Of a stretch of 19,198 nt of DNA, positions 6,797 to 14,181 are shown piece by piece; position 1 is the stretch's first letter; each line of letters starts with the position of its first letter. The position numbers were made by a program, and so were the translations under genes. Source of the DNA: Anaerolineaceae bacterium UBA2274 (GTDB taxonomy: Bacteria; Chloroflexota; Anaerolineae; Anaerolineales; Anaerolineaceae). Location: the NCBI GenBank assembly GCA_002347705.1, contig DDWY01000092.1, positions 1 through 19,198 on the forward strand, in the 5' to 3' direction. The notes under the pieces are model-generated. The model ran no database searches and was not told the DNA's origin. It was given only the letters and a program-made list of their open reading frames with translations.

Positions 6797-7288
6797 CATC
6801 ACTAACTGACCTTCTTCGTCGTAGTGATAATGCCCCCAGAAAGGTCTTCCACTTGCGCGCTGGCGCATCACAAGCGGCAGGAGTGTGTAGAGGTCTTCTA
6901 CCAAATTCAATTTCAAGGCACTCGTTTGTGAATGCCACGCCAACCTGCCCTCTTCAGAAGCTTTCAGTACCCCCTGCAGTTGTTTTGCCTTGAAAACAAA
7001 GAAGACAATGCCAGGGTTTTGGGCTGTATCTACCAGCACCTGACCACAGAAGATCCACTTATCCGCCATCAGACCGCTTTCCTCAAGCAGCTCACGCTGT
7101 GCCGCTCTGAGGACTGACTCCCCCTGTTCCACATGGCCGCCCAAGCCATTCCAATAGCCAGCCCAGATTTTTTTATCCTGCGCGCCCTCCAGTAAAAGGA
7201 CTTGTCCTGTCTCGTTGACAGGGAAAATCAACACTCTGGGGATCAGAGCATATCGCTGATTGGAAACGCCTTGTGATTCAACACTCAT
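6782..7288 (-). CDS. NUDIX hydrolase
   Basis: Hydrolyses a nucleoside-diphosphate-linked substrate, possibly 8-oxo-dGTP as in MutT-type enzymes. A complete Nudix box (G-x5-E-x7-REU-x-EE-x-GU) runs from Gly51 to Leu73: GHVEQGE, then RELLEESGL, with all metal-binding Glu residues present. The WNGLGGHVE context and a 168-residue length are like small MutT-family proteins. The substrate cannot be read from the sequence. No Shine-Dalgarno is visible before the ATG at 7288: the bases upstream are GTATTAAAA. The gene follows the phosphofructokinase gene with a hairpin in between, and its 3' end overlaps rsmD tail to tail. Confidence 0.9.
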   Translation of the reverse strand: MSVESQGVSNQRYALIPRVLIFPVNETGQVLLLEGAQDKKIWAGYWNGLGGHVEQGESVLRAAQRELLEESGLMADKWIFCGQVLVDTAQNPGIVFFVFKAKQLQGVLKASEEGRLAWHSQTSALKLNLVEDLYTLLPLVMRQRASGRPFWGHYHYDEEGQLVMSFTH

Positions 7289-7298
7289 TTTTAATACA

Positions 7299-7325
7299 AG
7301 AGCCTGCGGTTTGCCCGCAGGCTCT
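7299..7325 (-). terminator. hairpin terminator or attenuator after the phosphofructokinase gene
   Basis: GAGCCTGCGG (7300-7309) and CCGCAGGCTC (7315-7324) form a GC-rich stem extended by one A-T pair, with a 5-base loop. On the minus strand it lies between the pfp stop (7336) and the NUDIX start (7288). The following bases, TTGTATT, are only a weak U-tract, so some read-through into the NUDIX gene is likely. Confidence 0.65.
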
Positions 7326-7335
7326 CATTATTATC

Positions 7336-8511
7336 CTAGTGAAGGAACATCGGCAGACCGAGAATGTTCTTAACCTTGGGACGGTAGGTTTCCTTGTCGT
7401 AATAGAGGTCCACGTCCACGTGACGCTTGCCACTGATAACTGTCTCAACCGGGACCACGGAGTAGTTGCCGTCAGTGATTCCCACCAAATGACCAAAATC
7501 ATTCTTCAGCGTCAACTGCATAGCCAAAGCACCATAGTTCATAGCAACCATGCGGTCAAGCATGTCGGCAGCGCCACTGCGCACCAGGTAGCCAAGTTTC
7601 TGGTACATCGTGTTGTAACCGGTGAGGGTCTTAATTTGATCCGCAAGGACTTCCCCAATGCCCCCAAGTTTACGGTGACCATAAGCATCCATTTCGCCTG
7701 ATTCGACAATCTCGCCACCATCTGTATGAGCCCCTTCGGAAATGACACACAAAGAATAATACGATTTGCTGTTGCGCTTATCCGATGCCAGCAGCTCAGC
7801 AACTTCTTCTACGTTGAAAGGAACCTCGCAAATAATGGTACGGTCGACATAGCTCAGATAACCGGTGATCAGAGCAGTTTCGCCTGAATTCCGTCCAAAG
7901 AGCTCCACAACGCCAATGCGTTCATGCGAACCAATGGAAGTGCGGAAATTTGTGATGAGATTAACTGCCTGCGTGACAGCGGTGGAAAAACCAATGCAAT
8001 ATTCTGTTCCCAGCACATCGTTATCCATCGTTTTAGGGATAGCGTTCAGTTTGACGCCTTCTCTTGCCAAACGAGCAGAATAACTGAGAGTATCATCACC
8101 ACCGATGGTGATCAGAGAGTCGAGTTTGAGGTGATCGATTACATTGAGGACGTGGTCGGTGTAATCGGTAATTTCTTCCATCTCATCCACAACCTTACCC
8201 CATTTGCTATCGCGCAAAAACTCAGGGGTGTCCTTAGCGCGCACTTTTGAGGGATTAGTGCGGGAAGTATGCAGAAAAGTACCGCCAGTGCGGTCCACGC
8301 GGCGAACTGCCGTTGGGTTCAAATCTCTGATGTACAGTTCATGGGTTGCAGCATCATTTATGTCATAACCCAATAATCCAAGCCATCCCCTTCGAATACC
8401 GACGATTTCATAATCCCCATCAAGGCTGTTCTGAACAACTGATTTTATTGCGATGTTCAAGCCAGGGACGTCTCCGCCTCCAGTCAGGATACCAACTCTT
8501 TTCTTTGCCAT
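7336..8511 (-). CDS. pfp: 6-phosphofructokinase, pyrophosphate-dependent signature
   Basis: Phosphorylates fructose 6-phosphate to fructose 1,6-bisphosphate. The N-terminus LTGGGDVPGLN is the nucleotide or PPi loop. The two diagnostic positions both show the PPi type: GGDD (Asp140, where ATP enzymes have Gly) and PKTMDND (Lys160, where most ATP enzymes have Gly). Asp163 in TMDND is the catalytic base. IGFSTAV, ELFGRNSG and VISEGAH are further family motifs. At 391 residues it is longer than the ~320 of E. coli PfkA, with an insert near residues 88-118, as in long PPi-type enzymes. A PPi enzyme would be reversible and could also serve gluconeogenesis. AAGGA precedes the ATG. It lies 13 bases downstream of the glycosyltransferase gene, so the two are probably co-transcribed. 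Confidence 0.9.
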   Translation of the reverse strand: MAKKRVGILTGGGDVPGLNIAIKSVVQNSLDGDYEIVGIRRGWLGLLGYDINDAATHELYIRDLNPTAVRRVDRTGGTFLHTSRTNPSKVRAKDTPEFLRDSKWGKVVDEMEEITDYTDHVLNVIDHLKLDSLITIGGDDTLSYSARLAREGVKLNAIPKTMDNDVLGTEYCIGFSTAVTQAVNLITNFRTSIGSHERIGVVELFGRNSGETALITGYLSYVDRTIICEVPFNVEEVAELLASDKRNSKSYYSLCVISEGAHTDGGEIVESGEMDAYGHRKLGGIGEVLADQIKTLTGYNTMYQKLGYLVRSGAADMLDRMVAMNYGALAMQLTLKNDFGHLVGITDGNYSVVPVETVISGKRHVDVDLYYDKETYRPKVKNILGLPMFLH

Positions 8512-8524
8512 TGCCTGTTCCTTC

Positions 8525-9757
8525 TTAATTTTCTATTGAGTCAATCAGTGCTTTAGGACTGACGGTTGCCCACCACCTAAACCACTGCAAGCCTAAAAAT
8601 GTTATTGCGGGCAACAAGAGGATGACCAGAGACGATTCCTCGGTCGACCAATTTTGAGTGATTTGAAAACGACGCCAATGAATAAAAATCAAGGCAAGGT
8701 ATGTTACCCAGAAAATAATTCTACCAGAAACGCGCCATTTCTCTTTTAAATATTTGAAAACGCTGAAAAGTGGAGCAAATAACCAAATGAGATAGATGCC
8801 TTCGGAAGTTAGATTGAAAAGATAGAGCAGATTTAGGGTCAACATCAGTTTCCAATGAAATCCGCGCCCTTCGCGTTCCCCGATGCCATACCATTCCACC
8901 AGCATCATGACCAACACCACCAGGCTGAGTATTATAGCGATTTGAGCGCTGGCTCCGGGGAAAAGTTCCCCAAACACCATCAGAGGTGTTCGAACCCATG
9001 AGAAATCCGGAAATAAGCGCAGGTAGGCCGCAAACCACTCTGCCACCCAGCCCGGGAAGAGGATCAAAGACACAAGAATCAAAAAGGCAATCGAACTAAA
9101 AAAAATCTTTGCCAGGGAATTGTCTCTGCGGGCACCAAGCCAGATCATGAACAGGATTACCAGGAAGAGGCTGAGCGGCACCATCCAAACAGAGAGCGCG
9201 AAAAGCAAACCCGCCATCGTGCTTTGCCGTTCACGAGCCAGGTGAACAGCCAGCAGTGTCAGGAAGATATATGGCGCATTGACACTGATCACCAAAACCG
9301 TTTTGAATAAGGGGTAGAACACCAATACAAGAATTGAAGTTATCAATAGTTCTACCGTGCTCATCTTCAATCCTGCCATACGGATCGAGAGCACCACACT
9401 GAGTATCAGACTGAGCTCGATCAAAGTCATCCAGATCGCCCTGGCAATGGAATAAGGAACGAAACTGATTGGAAGATAAAATAGCACAAACCAGGCAGGG
9501 TCGACAAACCGACCTTGACTCAAGCCAAAAGGTTCATTCCCGTTCTCATTAAGCAGCTCGAGGGTTGCCTGGTGTGTGGAGTCACTATAGGGAGATGAGC
9601 CGGATTGCATCCATTCCCCGGCTGCCACCCATCTGGGAGCGAAATCATCCTGCAAAGGAAAAGTGGAGGCTAAACGCAGATTTAATAACGTCGCTCCTAC
9701 CAGCGCGAATAAAATCAGCATTGGAAGCCAAACATTAGCAGTTTTCTTTAGAAACAA
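8525..9757 (-). CDS. GT87-like polytopic membrane glycosyltransferase (DUF2029 type)
   Basis: A protein of 410 residues with about 10-11 hydrophobic helices, the first at about residues 9-29. After the first helix comes the periplasmic-loop motif DDFAPRWVAAGEWMQSGSSPY, close to the DF...G..PY pattern of the GT87 family. Members transfer mannose or related sugars from polyprenyl-phosphate donors on the outer face of the membrane. The actual acceptor is unknown. The start is a TTG at 9757, supported by GAAAGG nine bases upstream and a strong promoter whose predicted transcription start is only ~17 bases upstream. No in-frame ATG lies nearby. It is the first gene of the glycosyltransferase-phosphofructokinase transcript. 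Confidence 0.75.
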   Translation of the reverse strand: MFLKKTANVWLPMLILFALVGATLLNLRLASTFPLQDDFAPRWVAAGEWMQSGSSPYSDSTHQATLELLNENGNEPFGLSQGRFVDPAWFVLFYLPISFVPYSIARAIWMTLIELSLILSVVLSIRMAGLKMSTVELLITSILVLVFYPLFKTVLVISVNAPYIFLTLLAVHLARERQSTMAGLLFALSVWMVPLSLFLVILFMIWLGARRDNSLAKIFFSSIAFLILVSLILFPGWVAEWFAAYLRLFPDFSWVRTPLMVFGELFPGASAQIAIILSLVVLVMMLVEWYGIGEREGRGFHWKLMLTLNLLYLFNLTSEGIYLIWLFAPLFSVFKYLKEKWRVSGRIIFWVTYLALIFIHWRRFQITQNWSTEESSLVILLLPAITFLGLQWFRWWATVSPKALIDSIEN

Positions 9758-9780
9758 ATCATCATACCTTTCAAAGCCCG

Positions 9781-9809
9781 ATTCTATCTTTATCCACCAG
9801 CGAGGTCAA
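9781..9809 (-). promoter_or_regulatory. sigma-70-type promoter of the glycosyltransferase-pfp transcript
   Basis: The minus strand reads TTGACC (9809-9804), a 17-bp spacer, and TAGAAT (9786-9781), each one base from consensus. Transcription should start near 9774, giving a short leader with GAAAGG before the TTG at 9757. Confidence 0.75.
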
Positions 9810-9954
9810 ATGCTCCCTGTTCGAAATCGCGAGGAATAGTTGATAATGACTCTTTTTATAAAACGAAGAAGTGAGAGATAAACTCTCGAGATAATCCGAT
9901 ATCAGGACAAAGCATTCTGCCAGCAGGTATACACGAAATTTCAAAAAATGGACT

Positions 9955-9969
9955 GGTAGCAGTGCTACC
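9955..9969. promoter_or_regulatory. 15-bp perfect dyad, candidate operator of the ABC importer
   Basis: GGTAGCA-G-TGCTACC, a perfect 7-1-7 inverted repeat centred 35 bases upstream of the plus-strand -35 box. The position suits an activator or an upstream repressor site. No regulator gene is present in the window. Confidence 0.45.
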
Positions 9970-9996
9970 TTCTCAATCCCATTTGTGAAATTTTTA

Positions 9997-10025
9997 TTGA
10001 CAGGCACTTGTGAAAATGGTAACAT
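9997..10025 (+). promoter_or_regulatory. sigma-70-type promoter of the DUF3798 ABC importer operon
   Basis: A perfect TTGACA (9997-10002), a 17-bp spacer, and TAACAT (10020-10025) preceded by TGG, making an extended -10. Transcription should start near 10032, about 139 bases before the first ATG. Confidence 0.7.
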
Positions 10026-10060
10026 TCTTGAAAGTGAGCATAACATCTGCCCACTTACTT

Positions 10061-10104
10061 GGTTAGCTTCGAACATATCAGACCGGTTATGTGGAGAGCT
10101 GGTC
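10061..10104 (+). promoter_or_regulatory. leader RNA hairpin upstream of the ABC importer
   Basis: Two stacked helices: GGTTAGCT (10061-10068) with AGCTGGTC (10097-10104), 8 bp including G-U pairs, and ACATA (10073-10077) with TATGT (10088-10092). They are separated by a symmetric 4 x 4 internal loop (TCGA / GGAG) and capped by a 10-base loop. An alternative pairing, GACCGG (10081-10086) with CTGGTC (10099-10104), would disrupt it. I do not recognise a known riboswitch class. Confidence 0.45.
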
Positions 10105-10140
10105 GCAATATTTTCCAAACAGCAAACCAATATCGCCATT

Positions 10141-10163
10141 TCCTTAACAAAAGAAAATAAGGA
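10141..10163 (+). promoter_or_regulatory. hairpin covering the Shine-Dalgarno of the binding-protein gene
   Basis: TCCTTA (10141-10146) is perfectly complementary to TAAGGA (10158-10163) across an A-rich 11-base loop. The 3' arm contains most of the AAGGAG ribosome-binding site (10159-10164) that lies six bases before the ATG at 10171. When folded, the stem would mask the site, so it may control translation. Confidence 0.5.
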
Positions 10164-10170
10164 GTAACAG

Positions 10171-11373
10171 ATGAAAAGTAAGAAGTTTCTAGTTCAAATG
10201 GTACTGTTGATTATGAGCTTTGTATTGATATTTTCAAGCACAGCTTGCCGATCAACTGAAGTACCTCCCGCAGAGCAGCCCGCTGAGACGGAGCCTGTAG
10301 TAGAAGAACCGGAAGAAAAGCCCTACAAGATAGGGATCATGACCGGAACTGTCTCCCAGGGTGAAGAGGAATACCAGGAAGCCATGAACCAGATCGCCAA
10401 ATATGGCGATATGATCGTCCATGCCACCTATCCTGACAACTTCTCCACAGAGACCGAAACGACCATCTCGCAAGTTGTGCAGATGGCGTCTGACCCTGAA
10501 GTGAAGGCGATCGTGTTTGTGCAGGCAATCCCCGGTGCTGCAGCAGCCATTGAGAAAGTTCGGGAAATCCGACCTGACATGCTGTTTGTAGCCGGTGTTC
10601 CTGCTGAAGATCCTCCCATCATTGCAGAAAAAGCAGACATCGTATTACAGGTTGACGAAATCTCGATGGGTCGCACCATCCCTGAACTGGCTGCCAAGAT
10701 GGGTGCCAAAACCTTCATCCACTACTCATTCCCCAGGCATCTGTCCTATGCGACCATTGCCCGTCGGCTTGAGATCATGAAGGAAACCTGTGCGGAATTA
10801 GGGATCGAACTGGTGGAAGTCAACGCACCAGATCCTACCGGTGACGCAGGCGTCTCTGGTGCACAGCAGTTTATTACTGAGGATGTTCCACGGCAGATTG
10901 CAACCTACGGCAAAGACACAGCCTTCTTCTCCACGAACTGTGCCATGCAGGAACCTCTCATCCGGACCATTTGGGAAAACGGCGCGATTTATCCACAGCA
11001 GTGCTGCCCAAGCCCCTATCATGGGTATCCCGCTGGTTTGAACATTGATGTCAAGGGTCACGAAGGCGATGTACAGTACATGCTGGATCAAATTGCCATC
11101 AAGCTGAAGGAAAAGGGTCAGGAAGCCCGCATGTCGACCTGGGGTGTTCCCATCAACATGTTGATGATTGACGCCGGTGTCCGCTTCGCGATCAAATTTG
11201 CGGAAGGACAGGTCACCAATCCAAGAGACACAGAAGCTTTCATTGCAACCTTGAATGAAGCGTCTGCCGCACGTGGTTTGGGCGATCTGACAGTGACGAA
11301 CTACAACGAAGACGGCGTTAACCTGCCCAACTTCCTGATGTTGCTGGCTCCTTTCTATGATTTCTCGCAGTAG
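10171..11373 (+). CDS. DUF3798 substrate-binding lipoprotein of an ABC importer
   Basis: The extracytoplasmic binding protein of the importer. Residues 1-26 are a lipoprotein signal: KSKK, a hydrophobic core, then FSSTAC with Cys26 as the likely lipidated residue. A Pro/Glu-rich linker to about residue 50 follows. The mature domain (KPYKIGIMTGTVSQGEEEYQ, then VKAIVFVQAIPGAAAAIEKV) has the periplasmic-binding type I fold outline and matches the DUF3798 family, for which no substrate is established to my knowledge. Three cysteines cluster late in the protein (FFSTNC, QQCC). AAGGAG lies six bases before the ATG. It is first in its operon and is followed by a terminator hairpin before the ATPase gene, which would favour surplus binding protein. 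The 400-residue length fits the family with its linker. Confidence 0.85.
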   Translation: MKSKKFLVQMVLLIMSFVLIFSSTACRSTEVPPAEQPAETEPVVEEPEEKPYKIGIMTGTVSQGEEEYQEAMNQIAKYGDMIVHATYPDNFSTETETTISQVVQMASDPEVKAIVFVQAIPGAAAAIEKVREIRPDMLFVAGVPAEDPPIIAEKADIVLQVDEISMGRTIPELAAKMGAKTFIHYSFPRHLSYATIARRLEIMKETCAELGIELVEVNAPDPTGDAGVSGAQQFITEDVPRQIATYGKDTAFFSTNCAMQEPLIRTIWENGAIYPQQCCPSPYHGYPAGLNIDVKGHEGDVQYMLDQIAIKLKEKGQEARMSTWGVPINMLMIDAGVRFAIKFAEGQVTNPRDTEAFIATLNEASAARGLGDLTVTNYNEDGVNLPNFLMLLAPFYDFSQ

Positions 11374-11407
11374 AGAGATCCTGACTAACGACTAAACTCC
11401 ACAAAGC

Positions 11408-11442
11408 GCCGGCTTGCAGAGCGCAAGCCGGCACTTCTTTTT
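11408..11442 (+). terminator. intrinsic terminator within the ABC importer operon
   Basis: GCCGGCTTGC (11408-11417) and GCAAGCCGGC (11423-11432) form a perfect 10-bp stem with a 5-base loop, followed by TTCTTTTT. It lies between the binding-protein stop and the ATPase ribosome-binding site. No separate promoter is evident after it, so the downstream genes are probably reached by read-through. Confidence 0.85.
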
Positions 11443-11467
11443 GAAAACAGAAGAAGGAGGCACAGTA

Positions 11468-13069
11468 TTGGAAGACCAATATTTGTTGTCAATGAATAAT
11501 ATTTCCAAAGAATATTATGGCAATCGGGTTCTGAAAGGCGTTAACCTCAAAGTCAAACCGGGAGAAATCCATGCCCTGGTAGGAGAAAACGGTGCTGGCA
11601 AATCCACCTTGATGAATATTCTTTTTGGTATGCCCGTTATTTACTCCACAGGAGGATTTGAAGGGGAAATCCAGATGAGTGGCGAATCAACATCCATTGA
11701 TTGCCCACACACTGCCATGAACTGTGGAATTGGCATGGTTCACCAGGAATTCATGCTTATCCCTGAATTCAATGTCACAGAAAATATCAAGTTGGGCAGA
11801 GAAATTGGTGAACCTACCGCCTTCAGCAAGATTTTTGGCAATTTACTTGACAAAATGAATTGGCCACAGATGTCCAGGGATGCCCGAAAGGCTCTGGATA
11901 GCATCGGGATGATGAACATTGAAGAATATGCCAAGGTGGCAGGAATGCCGATTGGTTATAAGCAATTTGTTGAGATCGCCCGTGAAATCGATAAAACAGG
12001 CATTAAGTTGCTGGTTTTCGACGAACCCACCGCTGTTTTGACTGAAGGCGAAGCGGACCGACTCTTGGAGATTATGCGGTTGATTGCTCAGAAAGGAATT
12101 GCAATCATCTTTATTACCCACAGGTTAACTGAGGTTATGGCTGTAGCTGATAGTATGACTATTTTGAGGGATGGTGAATTTGTAGCCCGTAAAGATGTCA
12201 AGGAAATTAACCTGGCAAGAATTGCTGAACTCATGATCGGTCGAAAGGTCGATAAACTGGTTGACGACAGTCTTCTAAGAAGCCGGGATCTGTCAGATGA
12301 CAAAATCGCGCTCGAATTCAAAAATTATCACGTGGACATGCCAGGCGAACGCGTGAAAGGCATGAACATCAAAATCCGTGAAGGCGAGATCTTTGGGTTC
12401 GGTGGACTAGCAGGACAGGGCAAAATTGGTATCGCCAACGGCATCATGGGTCTTTTTGATACGCAAGGGGATGTCTACGCTTTTGGAAAACGCCTGGATC
12501 TCAGCAAGTTGGGTGAAGCCCTCCGCAATGATATTGCCTTTGTTTCGGAAGACCGAAGAGGTGTTGGTTTGCTGCTTGGCGAATCGATCGAACGAAACAT
12601 CACCTTTTCAGCAATGCAGATTAAAAATGAATTTCTGACACACATAGGCCCCATCAAACTTTTGGATAAAGCCAAAGCGGATCAACATACCCGGGACATG
12701 ATCAAACTGCTGGATATCCGCTGTACTGGAACTTCCCAGGCGGCTGGCAGTCTTTCGGGAGGCAATCAACAAAAAGTCTGCCTTGCCCGGGCAATCACGA
12801 TGGACCCGAAAATTTTAATTGTTTCAGAACCAACCCGCGGTATTGACATAGGCGCGAAAAAACTGGTTTTGGAGTATCTTACAAAAATTAATCGTGAACA
12901 GGGAACAACGATTGTGATGATCAGTTCAGAATTGGTGGAACTCAGATCTCTGTGCGACCGCATAGCGATCGTCTCTGAAGGAAAAGTTTTCTCGGTAATG
13001 AAGCCTGATGATTCTGACGCGGCATTTGGTTTGGCCATGGCAGGAGTCAGAGAGGAGGAAGCCGCATGA
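11468..13069 (+). CDS. ABC importer ATPase with two fused nucleotide-binding domains (RbsA/BMP type)
   Basis: Energises the importer on the cytoplasmic side. NBD1 has Walker A GENGAGKST (39-47), a weak signature MPIGYKQ (160-166), Walker B LLVFDEPT (Asp185, Glu186) and THR (His218). NBD2 has an imperfect Walker A GLAGQGKI, an intact signature LSGGNQQ (429-435) and an altered Walker B ILIVSEPT, with Ser453 in place of the Mg-coordinating Asp. This leaves one normal and one degenerate ATP site. The frame is open back to 11414 inside the terminator, but TTG 11468 is chosen because GGAGG lies seven bases upstream and MEDQYLLSMNNISKEY starts just where family members do. ATG 11492 is the alternative. 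The 533-residue length is normal. The stop overlaps the permease start by 4 bases. Confidence 0.9.
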   Translation: MEDQYLLSMNNISKEYYGNRVLKGVNLKVKPGEIHALVGENGAGKSTLMNILFGMPVIYSTGGFEGEIQMSGESTSIDCPHTAMNCGIGMVHQEFMLIPEFNVTENIKLGREIGEPTAFSKIFGNLLDKMNWPQMSRDARKALDSIGMMNIEEYAKVAGMPIGYKQFVEIAREIDKTGIKLLVFDEPTAVLTEGEADRLLEIMRLIAQKGIAIIFITHRLTEVMAVADSMTILRDGEFVARKDVKEINLARIAELMIGRKVDKLVDDSLLRSRDLSDDKIALEFKNYHVDMPGERVKGMNIKIREGEIFGFGGLAGQGKIGIANGIMGLFDTQGDVYAFGKRLDLSKLGEALRNDIAFVSEDRRGVGLLLGESIERNITFSAMQIKNEFLTHIGPIKLLDKAKADQHTRDMIKLLDIRCTGTSQAAGSLSGGNQQKVCLARAITMDPKILIVSEPTRGIDIGAKKLVLEYLTKINREQGTTIVMISSELVELRSLCDRIAIVSEGKVFSVMKPDDSDAAFGLAMAGVREEEAA

Positions 13070-14181
13070 AAACCTTGAAGAATATTTACGAGAACATTGG
13101 ACTGCCAAGATTAATTATCGGTTTGTTTTTCATCTTCCTCGTTGTAACATCGATAGTTTTGGGGTTTTCACCAGCCGCATTATTTAGCGATGTTCTCAGG
13201 CGCTGGTTAATGTATGGAACCTTGGTGTTAGCAATGGTTCCAGGTATTCAAAGTGGTATCGGATTGAATTTTGGCATATCGTTGGGTATTTCCGCAGGAC
13301 TTTTGGGTTCAGTTTTTGCAATGGAAATTAGTTTTCTCAGAAACTGGAACGAAGTGCTGGGGGCTGGCGCGCCCTGGTTAACACTTCTGTTAGCCCTCTT
13401 ATTTGGGATAATCATGGCAGCAATTTTGGGGACTCTCTACGGTATGCTTCTCAACCGGGTCAAAGGCTCAGAAATGACAGTCTCCACTTATGTTGGTTTT
13501 TCTGTGATTGCCTTCATGAACATCGTTTGGCTCTCGCTCGCATTTAAAAATGGTGAGTTGAGCTGGCCTCTTCAAGGCCGGGGCTTGCGCAACACAGCCA
13601 GTCTTTCAGGCAGCTTCGGAGGTTTATTAAGCAATCCGGATGTGGTCCAGTCAACGCAGCCGGCGTGGCTGCATTGGTTAGCTTTCAAAATTGGAGATTT
13701 TACTGTTCCGCTTGGATTGATCTTAGTCTTTGCCCTGCTGTGTTTCATTGTCTGGCTATTTTTTAGAAGCAAACTTGGTATTGCCATGAGCGCCGCAGGT
13801 GAAAATCAATTATTCACCACCACCACGGGCATCAATGTGGACGGAAAACGCATCCAGGGGACAGCAATTTCAACTGTTCTTGGAGCAGTAGGAATAATTC
13901 TCTATGCTCAGACCTACGGATTTTTACAACTTTACAATGCACCCCTGATGATGGGTTTTGCCAGCGTTGCTTCAATTTTGATTGGCGGCGCCTCTGTAAG
14001 ACGAGCGAAAATCTCGCACGTTCTGATCGGCACTCTGCTTTTCCAGGGAATCCTTGTGACCGCCCTGCCGGTGGTCAATGAAGTGATTGAAATTGGTACT
14101 CTGCCAGAAGTGTTGCGGATCATTATTTCCAATGGCATCATCCTGTACGCCTTATCCAAAACGAAAGGAGGAAACCAATGA
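13066..14181 (+). CDS. ABC importer permease 1 (BPD_transp_2 family)
   Basis: A polytopic inner-membrane subunit with about ten hydrophobic helices over 371 residues, of the RbsC/BMP-permease type. The helix-rich segment LNFGISLGISAGLLGSVF, the GTLYGMLLNRVKGSEM loop, and the C-terminal GINVDGKRIQGTAIS plus SVASILIGGASVRRAKIS coupling region are characteristic. The last part is shared with the second permease (GINVDQTRVIAM, LLVGGASVQKAT), so the two are paralogous and probably form a heterodimer. It starts and ends in ATGA overlaps with its neighbours, indicating translational coupling. Confidence 0.88.
   Translation: MKTLKNIYENIGLPRLIIGLFFIFLVVTSIVLGFSPAALFSDVLRRWLMYGTLVLAMVPGIQSGIGLNFGISLGISAGLLGSVFAMEISFLRNWNEVLGAGAPWLTLLLALLFGIIMAAILGTLYGMLLNRVKGSEMTVSTYVGFSVIAFMNIVWLSLAFKNGELSWPLQGRGLRNTASLSGSFGGLLSNPDVVQSTQPAWLHWLAFKIGDFTVPLGLILVFALLCFIVWLFFRSKLGIAMSAAGENQLFTTTTGINVDGKRIQGTAISTVLGAVGIILYAQTYGFLQLYNAPLMMGFASVASILIGGASVRRAKISHVLIGTLLFQGILVTALPVVNEVIEIGTLPEVLRIIISNGIILYALSKTKGGNQ

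Larger units (their letters stand above)
9758..10170. other. 413-bp divergent regulatory region between the glycosyltransferase and ABC importer genes
   Basis: No credible gene is seen. A 122-codon minus-strand frame (9771-10139) spans it but has no family features and covers both promoters. What the stretch does hold: the minus-strand promoter at 9781-9809, a 15-bp dyad at 9955-9969, the plus-strand promoter at 9997-10025, a repeated TTGTGAAA (9983-9990 and 10008-10015) spaced 25 bases apart around the -35 box, and a ~140-base leader with two hairpins. Bases 9810-9954 show only weak AT-rich structure, including a GAGAG/CTCTC inverted repeat. Confidence 0.7.

Noticed and set aside
9771..10139. 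A 122-codon minus-strand frame in the region upstream of the ABC importer
   Set aside because: No family features, no ribosome-binding site of note, and it runs across the promoters of both flanking operons. It is more likely chance.
11414..11467. N-terminal extension of the ABC ATPase from TTG 11414
   Set aside because: It lies in the terminator hairpin and leader. GGAGG followed by TTG at 11468 is the better start.
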